A DNA stretch of 41,647 nt from an uncultured Collinsella sp. (GTDB lineage Bacteria; Actinomycetota; Coriobacteriia; Coriobacteriales; Coriobacteriaceae), in the NCBI GenBank assembly GCA_900757615.1, contig CAAEON010000039.1:1-41647 (forward strand). Reading direction: 5' to 3'. The position numbers were made by a program, and so were the translations under genes. Positions 8,077-15,370 of this stretch are shown in pieces; within the stretch, counting starts at the first letter, position 1, and every line of letters begins with the position of its first letter. Below the pieces are notes generated by a model, which had not been told where the DNA came from, did no database searches, and worked only from the letters and a program-made list of their open reading frames with translations.

Positions 8077-9783
8077 CTACGAGCGCAGTGTAATTTTATC
8101 TCGCAGCGATTTGAGATCCTCGGTTATGGTGCGGTCTTCCTGAATCATCTTCTGAACCTTTTTATAGCTCGTACTGACGGTTGAGTGGTTGCGGTTGCCA
8201 AACTCCGCGCCCACCGCCGTAGTCGTCATCTCGCACATCTCGATGGCCAGATATATGGCGATATGGCGGGCTTTGGCTATGTTGGCGTTGCGGCGCGGAC
8301 CGATGAGCTCCTCGTGCGTCACGCCGTACTGCTCTTCAATGACAGACTGGACCGTCTGCACGTTGATCTTTTTGGCCGACGTATCGAAGTACTGGCTTGC
8401 GATGGCGTCGATGTCGTCGAAACTGAGCTCGCTGCCCTCGCGTTCGCGGTCTCCTGCCTCGCCGGCGCAGCGTTCGCAGAAGCTCTCGAGTTCGCGGATG
8501 TTGGTTCCCGAGACTTCTGCCATGTGCTTAAAGTGCTCGTCGGTCAGATGCCCACCATCGCCGCCATAGGCCGCCAGCAGCGAGTCGTCACCCGCCTCGG
8601 GTGCGGCGGCTATCGTGTTCTCGTAGTAGCGCTGCAAGATCTTGTATTTCATCTCGTAGCTGGGCTCCGCCACCAAACAGAGCATACCGGCATTAAAACG
8701 GCTGGTAAGGCGCTCGTCCATGCTCAGGTCTTTGGGCGCACGGTCGGCTGCGATGACGACTTTTTTGTTGTTGCGGATAAACTCGTCCATGAGCTGGAAG
8801 AAGTAGTCCACGCTCGCGCGCTTGCCGATGATGTTTTGAATGTCGTCGATGATGAGCACGTCCACGTCGTGGTATGCCTGCATGATGGGGGCGTTGCTCT
8901 TCTTTTGGCGGTCGAACTCCGTCATCAGGTCATCGAGGTACGCCTGTGAGTTGGCGTACTTTACCTTGATCTCGGGCGACTTTTCGGCGAGTTCGTTTTT
9001 GATGGCGAGCAGCAGATGGGTCTTGCCCAGCCCCGATTTGCCATAGATGAACAGGGATGTGCATGTGCCGCGTTCGTCCGCGAGCGCGGCAAACTTGAGG
9101 GCCGAGCGATAGGCATGGCTGTTTTCTGGGCCGTAGACAAAGTTTTCGAAGGTGAATTTCGAGTTGGCCGCGAGCGGCGCGCCATCGGTGTTCTGCTCGA
9201 TCGGTGCCGCAGCTGCGGGGACGCTCGTGGGCGATGTGGAGGCTGGTTTTGCACTCTTTGCAGGCGCCCCGCCCTTCATCTGGTTCATCATGCGGCGGAA
9301 ATCGTCGGCCGAAAGCGTGTTTTTGATTGCGATGCCCGAATCCTCGCCTGGTGTTGCGTCGTGCGCGATAGGCATGTGTGTGGCAGCGGACATAGGAATT
9401 GCTGCCGTTGGTGCGGCGGGCATGGTTTCACGGGAAACATCGCCGATTTGGTGCTCGGGAGCCGACACTGTGGTGGTAGCTGGTGCCGCCGGGGGGACGA
9501 CGGGTGCCGCGGGTGCGGCGTTATCTGCCGCGGAGCCCTGTGGTGCCACGATGTTGAGCGCAATCGGTGCAAAGGCGATCTCTTCCAGGTACGCCTCGAT
9601 GGTCGGCTGATGCTTTTTAAGCTGAGCGATGGCAAATCGTGAGGGGGCCTCAATCGTCAAGGTGTCCTCGGTCAGGCTCACGGCGCGCGATTGCCCCAGC
9701 ATGTTGATGAGGCGCGCATCTTGGCCGTCGCGCTGGCAAAAGGCGATGGCATCCCCCAGGATGATGCTTGCTTCCTCGTCCAC
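8077..9783 (-). CDS. dnaA: Chromosomal replication initiator DnaA
   Basis: DnaA is the AAA+ protein that binds oriC boxes, opens the DNA and recruits the helicase. Domain I is about 1-80 and a Pro/Ala-rich domain II linker about 81-205. Domain III has Walker A GKSGLGKT (248-255), Walker B IIDD (311-314) and an arginine in DERLTSRF (361). Domain IV is the C-terminal helix-turn-helix. The DNA-reading signature is FGNRNHSTV (528-536); most DnaAs have RDH(T/S)TV, so the residue matching E. coli Asp433 is N532 (codon 8188-8190) and Thr435 is Ser534. The start is GTG 9783 with GGGAG upstream, 15 bp after the stop of the ATPase-winged-helix gene. The linker DNA contains a near-parS sequence. The length of 568 residues is within the actinobacterial range. 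Confidence 0.97.
   Translation of the reverse strand: MDEEASIILGDAIAFCQRDGQDARLINMLGQSRAVSLTEDTLTIEAPSRFAIAQLKKHQPTIEAYLEEIAFAPIALNIVAPQGSAADNAAPAAPVVPPAAPATTTVSAPEHQIGDVSRETMPAAPTAAIPMSAATHMPIAHDATPGEDSGIAIKNTLSADDFRRMMNQMKGGAPAKSAKPASTSPTSVPAAAAPIEQNTDGAPLAANSKFTFENFVYGPENSHAYRSALKFAALADERGTCTSLFIYGKSGLGKTHLLLAIKNELAEKSPEIKVKYANSQAYLDDLMTEFDRQKKSNAPIMQAYHDVDVLIIDDIQNIIGKRASVDYFFQLMDEFIRNNKKVVIAADRAPKDLSMDERLTSRFNAGMLCLVAEPSYEMKYKILQRYYENTIAAAPEAGDDSLLAAYGGDGGHLTDEHFKHMAEVSGTNIRELESFCERCAGEAGDREREGSELSFDDIDAIASQYFDTSAKKINVQTVQSVIEEQYGVTHEELIGPRRNANIAKARHIAIYLAIEMCEMTTTAVGAEFGNRNHSTVSTSYKKVQKMIQEDRTITEDLKSLRDKITLRS
9424..9439. promoter_or_regulatory. parS-like site inside dnaA
   Basis: GGTTTCACGGGAAACA differs from the perfect parS of this genome (TGTTTCACGTGAAACA) at two of 16 positions. 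It lies in the part of dnaA coding for the flexible linker (VSRET, residues 116-120), where sequence constraint is low. It may be a weak ParB site or a chance match. Confidence 0.45.
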
Positions 9784-9798
9784 TGTTTCTCCCGTTCC

Positions 9799-11127
9799 TT
9801 AAGCCTGAGCCCGCACGCGAGCGCTTCCAATTTCGGTCAGATGGTATTTCTGCCCATGTTTGACCACCAAGCCCGCCTGTGCCAAATCGTTGAGCGTGCG
9901 CGACCAGGTGGGTGCGGAGTTTCCAAACGCCCGCGCCAAGTCCGTTGCGCCGCACTCTTGATGTTGGGCTAGATACCCCAATGCAGCGGTGCCGCGTTCG
10001 CTTACAAACACGTCCGACTGCGGTTGTGCGTATTGATTCGCCGCACTAGGATACATCATTTGAGCTGCTGGTTGTTGAGAACTCTGTATGGGCGGCAACT
10101 GTTGTTGAAAACTTTGCGGCCACTGTTGGTAAGGCTGCGGCGGCATCTGCTGGGCCCAAGGGTTAAATTGCCCCTGCAGCATCTGCTGATACGGCTGCTG
10201 ATATCCCTGAGGATACTGCTGCGGATACGGCTGGGCATATCCCTGCTGCGGCATATATTGGGGAGGATACTCTTGGGGGTACGGTTGGTAGCCCATTTGC
10301 TGGACGTTTGGCATGGCCGCCGTCTGCTGCGCGACGCTTGTGTCCAGACCCGCCGAGCCTATGCCCTCCGGCATGTTTTGCACTGGGTTGCCCAGCGGTG
10401 TCTGGGGGTCTTGCATGGGAAAACTTCCAGGCTGCTGCATCTGCTGCGCCACGGGCTGCTGTGCAAACGTGCTGGATAGGGGATACGCCGGCTGCTCCGT
10501 CTCGGGGCGCACGGCGGCCCCTCGCCCTCCGGCGCGCTCGATTTCCTGCACGCGCTTGGGGTTCAGGCTTACCGTGACCACGGTGCCGTTGCCCATGTTG
10601 TCCTCGATGGATACAGCGCCGCCGGCGTTTTCCAGGTACTCCTGCACCATGGGAAACCCGGCTCCGGTTCCGCGGATGTATCGCTTCATGTTGCTGTTTG
10701 CGCTGGTAACGCCAAAGTCGAACGCGCGCTCCTTGTCGTCGATCCCCGGTCCTTGGTCTGCGAATCGGATGGTGTCGCCGCCGTCTAGGATCGAGATGAT
10801 GGGCTCTGCAAAGTGGGCGTGGATAAAGTTTTCGACAATCTCGCGGATAACCATGAGCGAGATGTGCCCGCCCTGTTCTTTCATGCACTGGTAGACGGTG
10901 TTGGTTGTCTCTTCCAGATAGGTGCGTACGTCCTTAGGTTCGATGACGATGACGCGCGGCGTCGACAGCATGTCGTCATAGACCGCGATGCGTGCGGCAT
11001 ACATGGCAGTCTGCGTTTTCGCGGCAGCTTGCTCTTCCTCGCCACGCTTTTCGCGCACGCCGTTGATGTGCTCGTTGTCGGGTGCCGGGTCTCCGGAATC
11101 GACCATGGTGTAAAAGTCGTCAGACAT
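9799..11127 (-). CDS. GHKL ATPase - Pro/Gln-rich linker - winged-helix protein upstream of dnaA
   Basis: I do not recognise a named family for the whole 442-residue protein. Residues about 60-190 form a GHKL (histidine-kinase-type) ATPase domain: N-box IREIVENFIHAHF (94-106, N100), DQGPGID (124-130), RGTGAGFPM (152-160) and NGTVVTVS (180-187). There is no dimerisation/phosphoacceptor His domain and no membrane segment, so it is closer to anti-sigma-factor-like ATPases than to sensor kinases. Residues about 210-375 are a low-complexity linker rich in Pro, Gln, Tyr and Met. Residues about 378-442 look like a MarR-type winged helix (ATDLARAFGNSAPTWSRTLNDL followed by a wing). The start is ATG 11127 with only a weak upstream purine stretch. 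It ends 15 bp before dnaA and its upstream DNA is the DnaA-box cluster, so it is the first gene of the dnaA operon. A role in controlling dnaA or initiation is inferred from position only. Confidence 0.85.
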   Translation of the reverse strand: MSDDFYTMVDSGDPAPDNEHINGVREKRGEEEQAAAKTQTAMYAARIAVYDDMLSTPRVIVIEPKDVRTYLEETTNTVYQCMKEQGGHISLMVIREIVENFIHAHFAEPIISILDGGDTIRFADQGPGIDDKERAFDFGVTSANSNMKRYIRGTGAGFPMVQEYLENAGGAVSIEDNMGNGTVVTVSLNPKRVQEIERAGGRGAAVRPETEQPAYPLSSTFAQQPVAQQMQQPGSFPMQDPQTPLGNPVQNMPEGIGSAGLDTSVAQQTAAMPNVQQMGYQPYPQEYPPQYMPQQGYAQPYPQQYPQGYQQPYQQMLQGQFNPWAQQMPPQPYQQWPQSFQQQLPPIQSSQQPAAQMMYPSAANQYAQPQSDVFVSERGTAALGYLAQHQECGATDLARAFGNSAPTWSRTLNDLAQAGLVVKHGQKYHLTEIGSARVRAQA

Positions 11128-11150
11128 GCCGCTCGCAATCTTTCAAAAGG

Positions 11151-11296
11151 TTTCGAACAAATAGTAGCTCACCGTGCAATGTTTCTCATCTTTCGACAAC
11201 TTTTCAAAACCTGTTGAAAACTTTGGAAAACGGGCGAAAAGTTCTCAACATTGCCAACATGACCTGTTGAAAACTCGATGAAATATCGTGAAAAGT
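11151..11296. other. DnaA-box cluster between the dnaA operon and rpmH (oriC part 2)
   Basis: The spacer 11128-11370 is dense in one 9-base motif. Exact TGTTGAAAA (reverse of TTTTCAACA) occurs at 11212-11220 and 11265-11273. Near matches are TTTCGAACA (11151-11159), TTTTCAAAA (11201-11209), TTCTCAACA (11242-11250) and CGTGAAAAG (11288-11296). The exact motif also occurs at 8053-8061. Position between the divergent dnaA and rpmH units, and the switch of gene orientation here, support oriC. Confidence 0.7.
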
Positions 11297-11370
11297 TGTA
11301 ATGCGGCGCAAATTTCGGTTGAGCTTATGGCGGAACCGTGTGAACTACGCAACCTTTCACCTTTGATTTC

Positions 11371-11400
11371 TTGACATTTGAACATTGATTTCCCTACAAT
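11371..11400 (+). promoter_or_regulatory. Promoter of rpmH-rnpA
   Basis: TTGACA (11371-11376) and TACAAT (11395-11400) are separated by 18 bp, a strong vegetative-type promoter. The rpmH start lies 73 bp downstream of the -10 box. Confidence 0.85.
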
Positions 11401-11472
11401 CTTCAAGCTCACGTGTCTATATCTGCGTCCGCGCTCCCGCGGACACTCGAAATGCAGCAGGAGGAACTTAAG

Positions 11473-11607
11473 ATGAAGCGTACGTATCAGCCTAATAAGC
11501 GTAAGCGTGCCAAGACCCATGGCTTCCGTGCCCGTATGGCCACCAAGGGTGGTCGTGCCGTGCTCGCCCGTCGCCGCGCCAAGGGCCGCAAGCGTCTCAC
11601 TGTCTAG
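11473..11607 (+). CDS. rpmH: 50S ribosomal protein L34
   Basis: L34 is a very small basic protein of the large ribosomal subunit. The 44-residue product starts MKRTYQPNKRKRAKTHGF and ends RKRLTV, as in the family. ATG 11473 has AGGAGG at 11459-11464. It lies downstream of a strong promoter and 20 bp before rnpA, the near-universal arrangement at bacterial origins. Confidence 0.98.
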   Translation: MKRTYQPNKRKRAKTHGFRARMATKGGRAVLARRRAKGRKRLTV

Positions 11608-11627
11608 CAGCGATACACACATCTCGC

Positions 11628-11966
11628 ATGAAGACTATTAAGTCTCGGCAAGATTTCGAGCATGTGTTCAGTCAGGGGCGTCGTTTCAATCACCCTCTGA
11701 TTCGAATGACCATATGTGAATCGGTTGGCGAAGGCGACTCCGGAAGGGTCGCCTTCGTTGGTGCTAAACGGCTCGGTTGTGCAGTCGTGCGCAACCGTTC
11801 TAAGCGTGTGATGCGCGAGGCCGCCCGCAGCTGCGGATTTCCCGTTGCGGGTTATGACATCATCTTGTTCGCGACTCCCAAGACGAGGATCTCCTCGCCG
11901 CAGGAGATGGACAAGGCATTGCGTTCGCTTATGAAACGCGCCGGCGTTGCCGGGGAGGAGCGATGA
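11628..11966 (+). CDS. rnpA: Ribonuclease P protein component
   Basis: RnpA is the protein cofactor of RNase P, which trims the 5' ends of tRNA precursors. The 112-residue product carries the signature RNRSKRVMREAAR (the RNR motif) and the N-terminal aromatic-binding pattern (FEHVFSQGRRF). ATG 11628 has no strong ribosome site, so translation may depend on the nearby rpmH. Its end overlaps yidD in ATGA. Confidence 0.97.
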   Translation: MKTIKSRQDFEHVFSQGRRFNHPLIRMTICESVGEGDSGRVAFVGAKRLGCAVVRNRSKRVMREAARSCGFPVAGYDIILFATPKTRISSPQEMDKALRSLMKRAGVAGEER

Positions 11967-12187
11967 GCAATCACGTTTTGCGACGTGTTGCCATCGCTCC
12001 TATTCGCATATATCAACAGGTTATTTCGCCCTTATTACCTGACGCCTGCATTTACTACCCAACGTGCTCGCAATATGCCGTTCAGGCGATTGAGAAGTAC
12101 GGTGTTTTGAGAGGCTGCTGGCTTGCCGTGAGGCGCATCGCTCGCTGCAATCCCCTGCACGTCGGCGGTTATGACCCTGTGCCCTAG
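11963..12187 (+). CDS. yidD: Membrane protein insertion efficiency factor YidD
   Basis: YidD is a small membrane-associated factor that helps YidC insert membrane proteins. The 74-residue product has the family pattern IRIYQQVISPLLPDACIYYPTCSQYAVQAI and RCNPLHVGGYDPVP. ATG 11963 overlaps the rnpA stop by 4 bp and is preceded by GGGGAGGAG. It sits between rnpA and yidC as usual. Confidence 0.96.
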   Translation: MSNHVLRRVAIAPIRIYQQVISPLLPDACIYYPTCSQYAVQAIEKYGVLRGCWLAVRRIARCNPLHVGGYDPVP

Positions 12188-12216
12188 CGGGCACTCGCTA
12201 TCGGAGGAAAACTTAC

Positions 12217-12987
12217 ATGTGGGATTGGATCGTTAACATCCTTTTCGAGCTGCTCAAGCTCATCCAGACCTTTGCGGTCGACTGGGGCCTGTCCATCATC
12301 ATCCTGGTGGTCATCATCCGTCTGCTGCTGACGCCGCTCATGCTCAAGTCGACCAAGTCGACAGCTCGCATGCAGGTGCTGCAGCCTAAGATGCTCGAGA
12401 TTCAGGAGCGCTATGCCGACGATCCCCAGCGCCAGGCCGAGGAGATGCAGAAGTTCTACAGCGAGAACAAGTTCAACCCTATGGCTGGTTGTCTGCCGCT
12501 GTTGATCCAGATGCCTGTCCTGTTTGCCCTGTTTACGTTGCTGCGTAACCTGCCGAACTACTTTAGCGACGGTACGTTCTCGTTCTTCAACATCCTGCCC
12601 GACCTTACCACCACGCCGAGCGCTTCCTTTGCCGATGGCTTTATGGTTGCGCTGCCTGCGCTGGTTTGCCTGATTCTGTTCGCTGTCTTGACCCTGATTC
12701 CGCAGCTGTATATGTCTCGCAATCAGACTGGTCAGCAGGCCCAGAGCATGCGCATGATGGCCGTCGTCATGACCGTCATGATGCTTTGGATGGGCTGGAG
12801 CCTGCCCGTCGGCGTTCTGCTGTACTACGATGTGTCTTCTGCCTGGCAGGTTGTCCAGCAGATCTTCGTGACGCAGAAGGTTATCGACAAGGCTAAGGCC
12901 GATGAGGAGGAGCGCCTCAAGAACGCTCCGCTGCAGGTCGAGGTTACCCGCCGCGAGAAGAAGCCGCGTCCGCACAAAAAGAAGTAG
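12217..12987 (+). CDS. yidC: Membrane protein insertase YidC
   Basis: YidC/Oxa1 insertases place proteins into the cytoplasmic membrane, alone or with Sec. The 256-residue product is the short Gram-positive form, with no large periplasmic domain. About five hydrophobic segments are visible, with the charged loop RMQVLQPKMLEIQERYADDP between the first ones and a basic C-terminal tail ending HKKK. The positive tail suits ribosome contact. No lipobox is present. ATG 12217 follows GGAGGAAAA. It is followed by khpB after about 45 bp. Confidence 0.96.
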   Translation: MWDWIVNILFELLKLIQTFAVDWGLSIIILVVIIRLLLTPLMLKSTKSTARMQVLQPKMLEIQERYADDPQRQAEEMQKFYSENKFNPMAGCLPLLIQMPVLFALFTLLRNLPNYFSDGTFSFFNILPDLTTTPSASFADGFMVALPALVCLILFAVLTLIPQLYMSRNQTGQQAQSMRMMAVVMTVMMLWMGWSLPVGVLLYYDVSSAWQVVQQIFVTQKVIDKAKADEEERLKNAPLQVEVTRREKKPRPHKKK

Positions 12988-13031
12988 TGGGATAGTATTC
13001 TTATTTAGGTACCTAACTTTTGGAGTTCGTT

Positions 13032-13601
13032 ATGTCTGAAGAGATCGTCGAGGATATGCTTGAGGAGGTTGCCCCGCAGGTCGCGGGCGATTATCCCGAG
13101 ATTGCACAGCGTTACAAGGCTGGTGAAGAGCTGACCGATGAGGAGCTCGACACCATTGCCGATGTTGCTATTTCCATTCTGCGTTCCATCCTTTCGCACT
13201 TCGATGCGGCGAACTCTCCCATCGATGAGTATGAGGGTGACGAGGGCGAGTTGATTCTGGATGTAACTGCTCCGGATCTTGCTGTTCTCATTGGCCGTCA
13301 TGGACGTACCCTCGATGCTCTTCAGGTTATGTTCTCCTTGTTGGTGAGCCGCAAGCTTGGTTTTAGGTATCCGGTCGTCGTCGACGTCGAGGGTTATAAG
13401 AGCCGTCGACAGGACAAGGTTGCTTCTATGGCCCAGTCCGCTGCCGAGCGCGCTATTCGCACTCATAAGAGTGTTTCCCTGCCGCCCATGAATGCCTATG
13501 AACGTCGACTGGTTCATATTGCCCTTCGTGGTAACGATGCTGTTGATACGCATTCTGAGGGCTCTGATCCCGATCGCCATGTTGTGATTGTTGCTCGATA
13601 A
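13032..13601 (+). CDS. khpB: KhpB/Jag-type RNA-binding protein (KH + R3H)
   Basis: Jag/KhpB proteins bind RNA through a KH and an R3H domain and are nearly always encoded after yidC. The 189-residue protein has an acidic N-terminal part, a KH core with GRHGRTLDALQ, and an R3H motif in NAYERRLVHIAL (R-x3-H). The N-terminal Jag_N domain of Firmicutes is absent. I choose ATG 13032 because TTTTGGAG lies just upstream; an in-frame TTG at 13020 overlaps that site. A strong terminator follows, closing the rpmH-khpB unit. Confidence 0.92.
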   Translation: MSEEIVEDMLEEVAPQVAGDYPEIAQRYKAGEELTDEELDTIADVAISILRSILSHFDAANSPIDEYEGDEGELILDVTAPDLAVLIGRHGRTLDALQVMFSLLVSRKLGFRYPVVVDVEGYKSRRQDKVASMAQSAAERAIRTHKSVSLPPMNAYERRLVHIALRGNDAVDTHSEGSDPDRHVVIVAR

Positions 13602-13621
13602 TCTTCTCGAGTCTATGCTAA

Positions 13622-13651
13622 GGGGACGTGGTTTCCACGTCCCCTTTTTTT
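13622..13651 (+). terminator. Terminator after khpB
   Basis: GGGGACGTGG (13622-13631) and CCACGTCCCC (13635-13644) make a perfect 10-bp stem with a 3-base loop, followed by seven Ts. Confidence 0.95.
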
Positions 13652-13697
13652 GTCAAAAGTTCTCGATACACTGATTTTTGTCAGAAAGGAGCTTCTG

Positions 13698-14435
13698 TTG
13701 TTTGTACTTACTGATCAGCAGACTGACGAGATGCTCAGCCGTCTAACTTCCTATTGCAAAGAGTATTCCTTGAGCGTAACTGATGCTGAGCTGAGGAAAT
13801 GTATCCAGCATTTGGATTTGGTTCTGGAAACAAATAAGACAACCAATCTCACTCGTATTCTTAACGTTGAAAATGCTGCGGTACTTCATATCCTCGACTC
13901 ACTTGTTTTGCTTCCTTATGTCAATAAGGCTCCTGATGGAGCTTTGCTCGATATGGGAACAGGCGCAGGCTTCCCTGGTATTCCATTAACGATAACCACG
14001 CATCGTAAAGCTACTTATATTGACTCTGTTGGCAAAAAGGTTGATGCTGTCAATTCTTTTGTTCATGCTCTCGGATTGAAATATGGTCATGCAGTCCATG
14101 ATCGCCTTGAAGAATATGCTCGAAGCCATAAGAAGCAGTTCTCTGTCGTAACCGCCCGCGCGCTGGCCCCTCTACCGATTCTTGTTGAGTATGCGGCTCC
14201 GTATCTCAAAGATGGAGGGTTATTTGTTATCACGAAGGGCAATCCATCTGATGAGGAGCTTGCTTCCGGCATGTCGGCCGCTAAGATCTGTGGCTTCACT
14301 TTGCTTCTGAATGACTCAATCGATTTGCCAGAGGGCTTGGGCCACAGGGAGTTCATTGTTCTTAAGAAGAGTCATCCAGCATCCGTTTCATTGCCTCGTG
14401 CAAATGGCATGGCAAAGAAGAATCCGCTTGCCTAG
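13698..14435 (+). CDS. rsmG: 16S rRNA (guanine-N7) methyltransferase RsmG
   Basis: RsmG (GidB) uses S-adenosylmethionine to methylate a conserved guanine of 16S rRNA (G527 in E. coli). The class I methyltransferase motif is LLDMGTGAGFPGIPL, and the pattern TNLTRI followed by HILDSL is typical. I place the start at TTG 13698, preceded by AGAAAGGAG with 6-base spacing; the frame runs upstream into the khpB terminator. This gives 245 residues. The codons are markedly richer in A/T at third positions than in the khpB-side genes. It lies just upstream of the parS array. Confidence 0.93.
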   Translation: MFVLTDQQTDEMLSRLTSYCKEYSLSVTDAELRKCIQHLDLVLETNKTTNLTRILNVENAAVLHILDSLVLLPYVNKAPDGALLDMGTGAGFPGIPLTITTHRKATYIDSVGKKVDAVNSFVHALGLKYGHAVHDRLEEYARSHKKQFSVVTARALAPLPILVEYAAPYLKDGGLFVITKGNPSDEELASGMSAAKICGFTLLLNDSIDLPEGLGHREFIVLKKSHPASVSLPRANGMAKKNPLA

Positions 14436-14436
14436 A

Positions 14437-14452
14437 TGTTTCACGTGAAACA
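14437..14452. promoter_or_regulatory. parS site 1
   Basis: TGTTTCACGTGAAACA is a perfect 16-bp palindrome and the classic bacterial parS, the ParB-CTP loading site. It begins 2 bp after the rsmG stop codon. Confidence 0.97.
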
Positions 14453-14475
14453 TAATGGATACTAACAACTTGCAC

Positions 14476-14491
14476 TGTTTCACGTGAAACA
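14476..14491. promoter_or_regulatory. parS site 2
   Basis: A second perfect TGTTTCACGTGAAACA, starting exactly 39 bp after site 1. Confidence 0.97.
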
Positions 14492-14514
14492 TGGCGGTTG
14501 ATATCGAATCGGAA

Positions 14515-14530
14515 TGTTTCACGTGAAACA
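14515..14530. promoter_or_regulatory. parS site 3
   Basis: A third perfect TGTTTCACGTGAAACA, starting exactly 39 bp after site 2 and ending 39 bp before the parA start codon. ParB bound here could also repress the parA promoter. Confidence 0.97.
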
Positions 14531-14569
14531 TCCTCCGTTTGACAGCTTTAATACACACCAGGAGGGACC

Positions 14570-15370
14570 GTGGGATTTCGCGACGTTAAGCGTTCTAAGA
14601 GTGCTAAAGACACGCGTATTATTGCAATCATCAATCAAAAAGGCGGCGTCGGTAAGTCAACGACGGCTGTAAACCTTGCAGCAGCACTGGGTGAGCAGGG
14701 TCGCAAGACACTGATTGTCGATTTTGATCCGCAGGGAAACAGCACCAGTGGATTCGGAATTGAAAAAGAAGACCTTGATCAATGCATCTATGATGCATTG
14801 CTGAATGATGTGCCGGCAGAATCGCTTGTTCTTGATACAAATTGCAAAAAGGTATTCGTTATTCCGGCGACAATTCAGCTTGCAGGCGCTGAAATTGAGC
14901 TTGTAAGCGCAATTGCTCGTGAAACCCGCCTCAAAGATTTGCTTGAGCCGATTCAGGACGAGTTCGATTTTATATTCATCGACTGTCCTCCTTCGCTTGG
15001 CCTGCTTACTATCAACGCCCTGACCGCGGCAGATAGCGTTTTGATTCCGATCCAGTGCGAGTATTACGCACTCGAGGGCGTTACGAAGCTGCTTGAGTCA
15101 ATGAAGATGGTTAAATCACGTCTGAACAAGGGCTTAGACACCTATGGCGTGCTTATGACGATGTATGACTCGCGTACTTCACTCTCGAATCAGGTCGTTG
15201 AGGAAGTTCAGTCGTACTTTGGTGATAAGGCTTTTAAGACCCTAATTCCCCGTACCGTAAAAATCTCTGAGGCTCCGTCTTTTGGAGAGCCGGTAATTAC
15301 CTATGCACCTCAAAATAAGGGTGCAAAAGCGTATATGAACCTTGCAAAAGAGGTGATCAAGCGTGCCTAG
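14570..15370 (+). CDS. parA: Chromosome partitioning ATPase ParA (Soj)
   Basis: ParA is the deviant Walker ATPase that moves ParB-parS complexes and so segregates origins. The 266-residue protein has KGGVGKST (24-31), DFDPQGNST and the IDCPPSLG motif. The short basic N-terminal stretch before the Walker box indicates the chromosomal type without a DNA-binding domain. The start is GTG 14570 with GGAGGG at 14561-14566. The stop overlaps the parB start by 8 bp. Confidence 0.97.
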   Translation: MGFRDVKRSKSAKDTRIIAIINQKGGVGKSTTAVNLAAALGEQGRKTLIVDFDPQGNSTSGFGIEKEDLDQCIYDALLNDVPAESLVLDTNCKKVFVIPATIQLAGAEIELVSAIARETRLKDLLEPIQDEFDFIFIDCPPSLGLLTINALTAADSVLIPIQCEYYALEGVTKLLESMKMVKSRLNKGLDTYGVLMTMYDSRTSLSNQVVEEVQSYFGDKAFKTLIPRTVKISEAPSFGEPVITYAPQNKGAKAYMNLAKEVIKRA

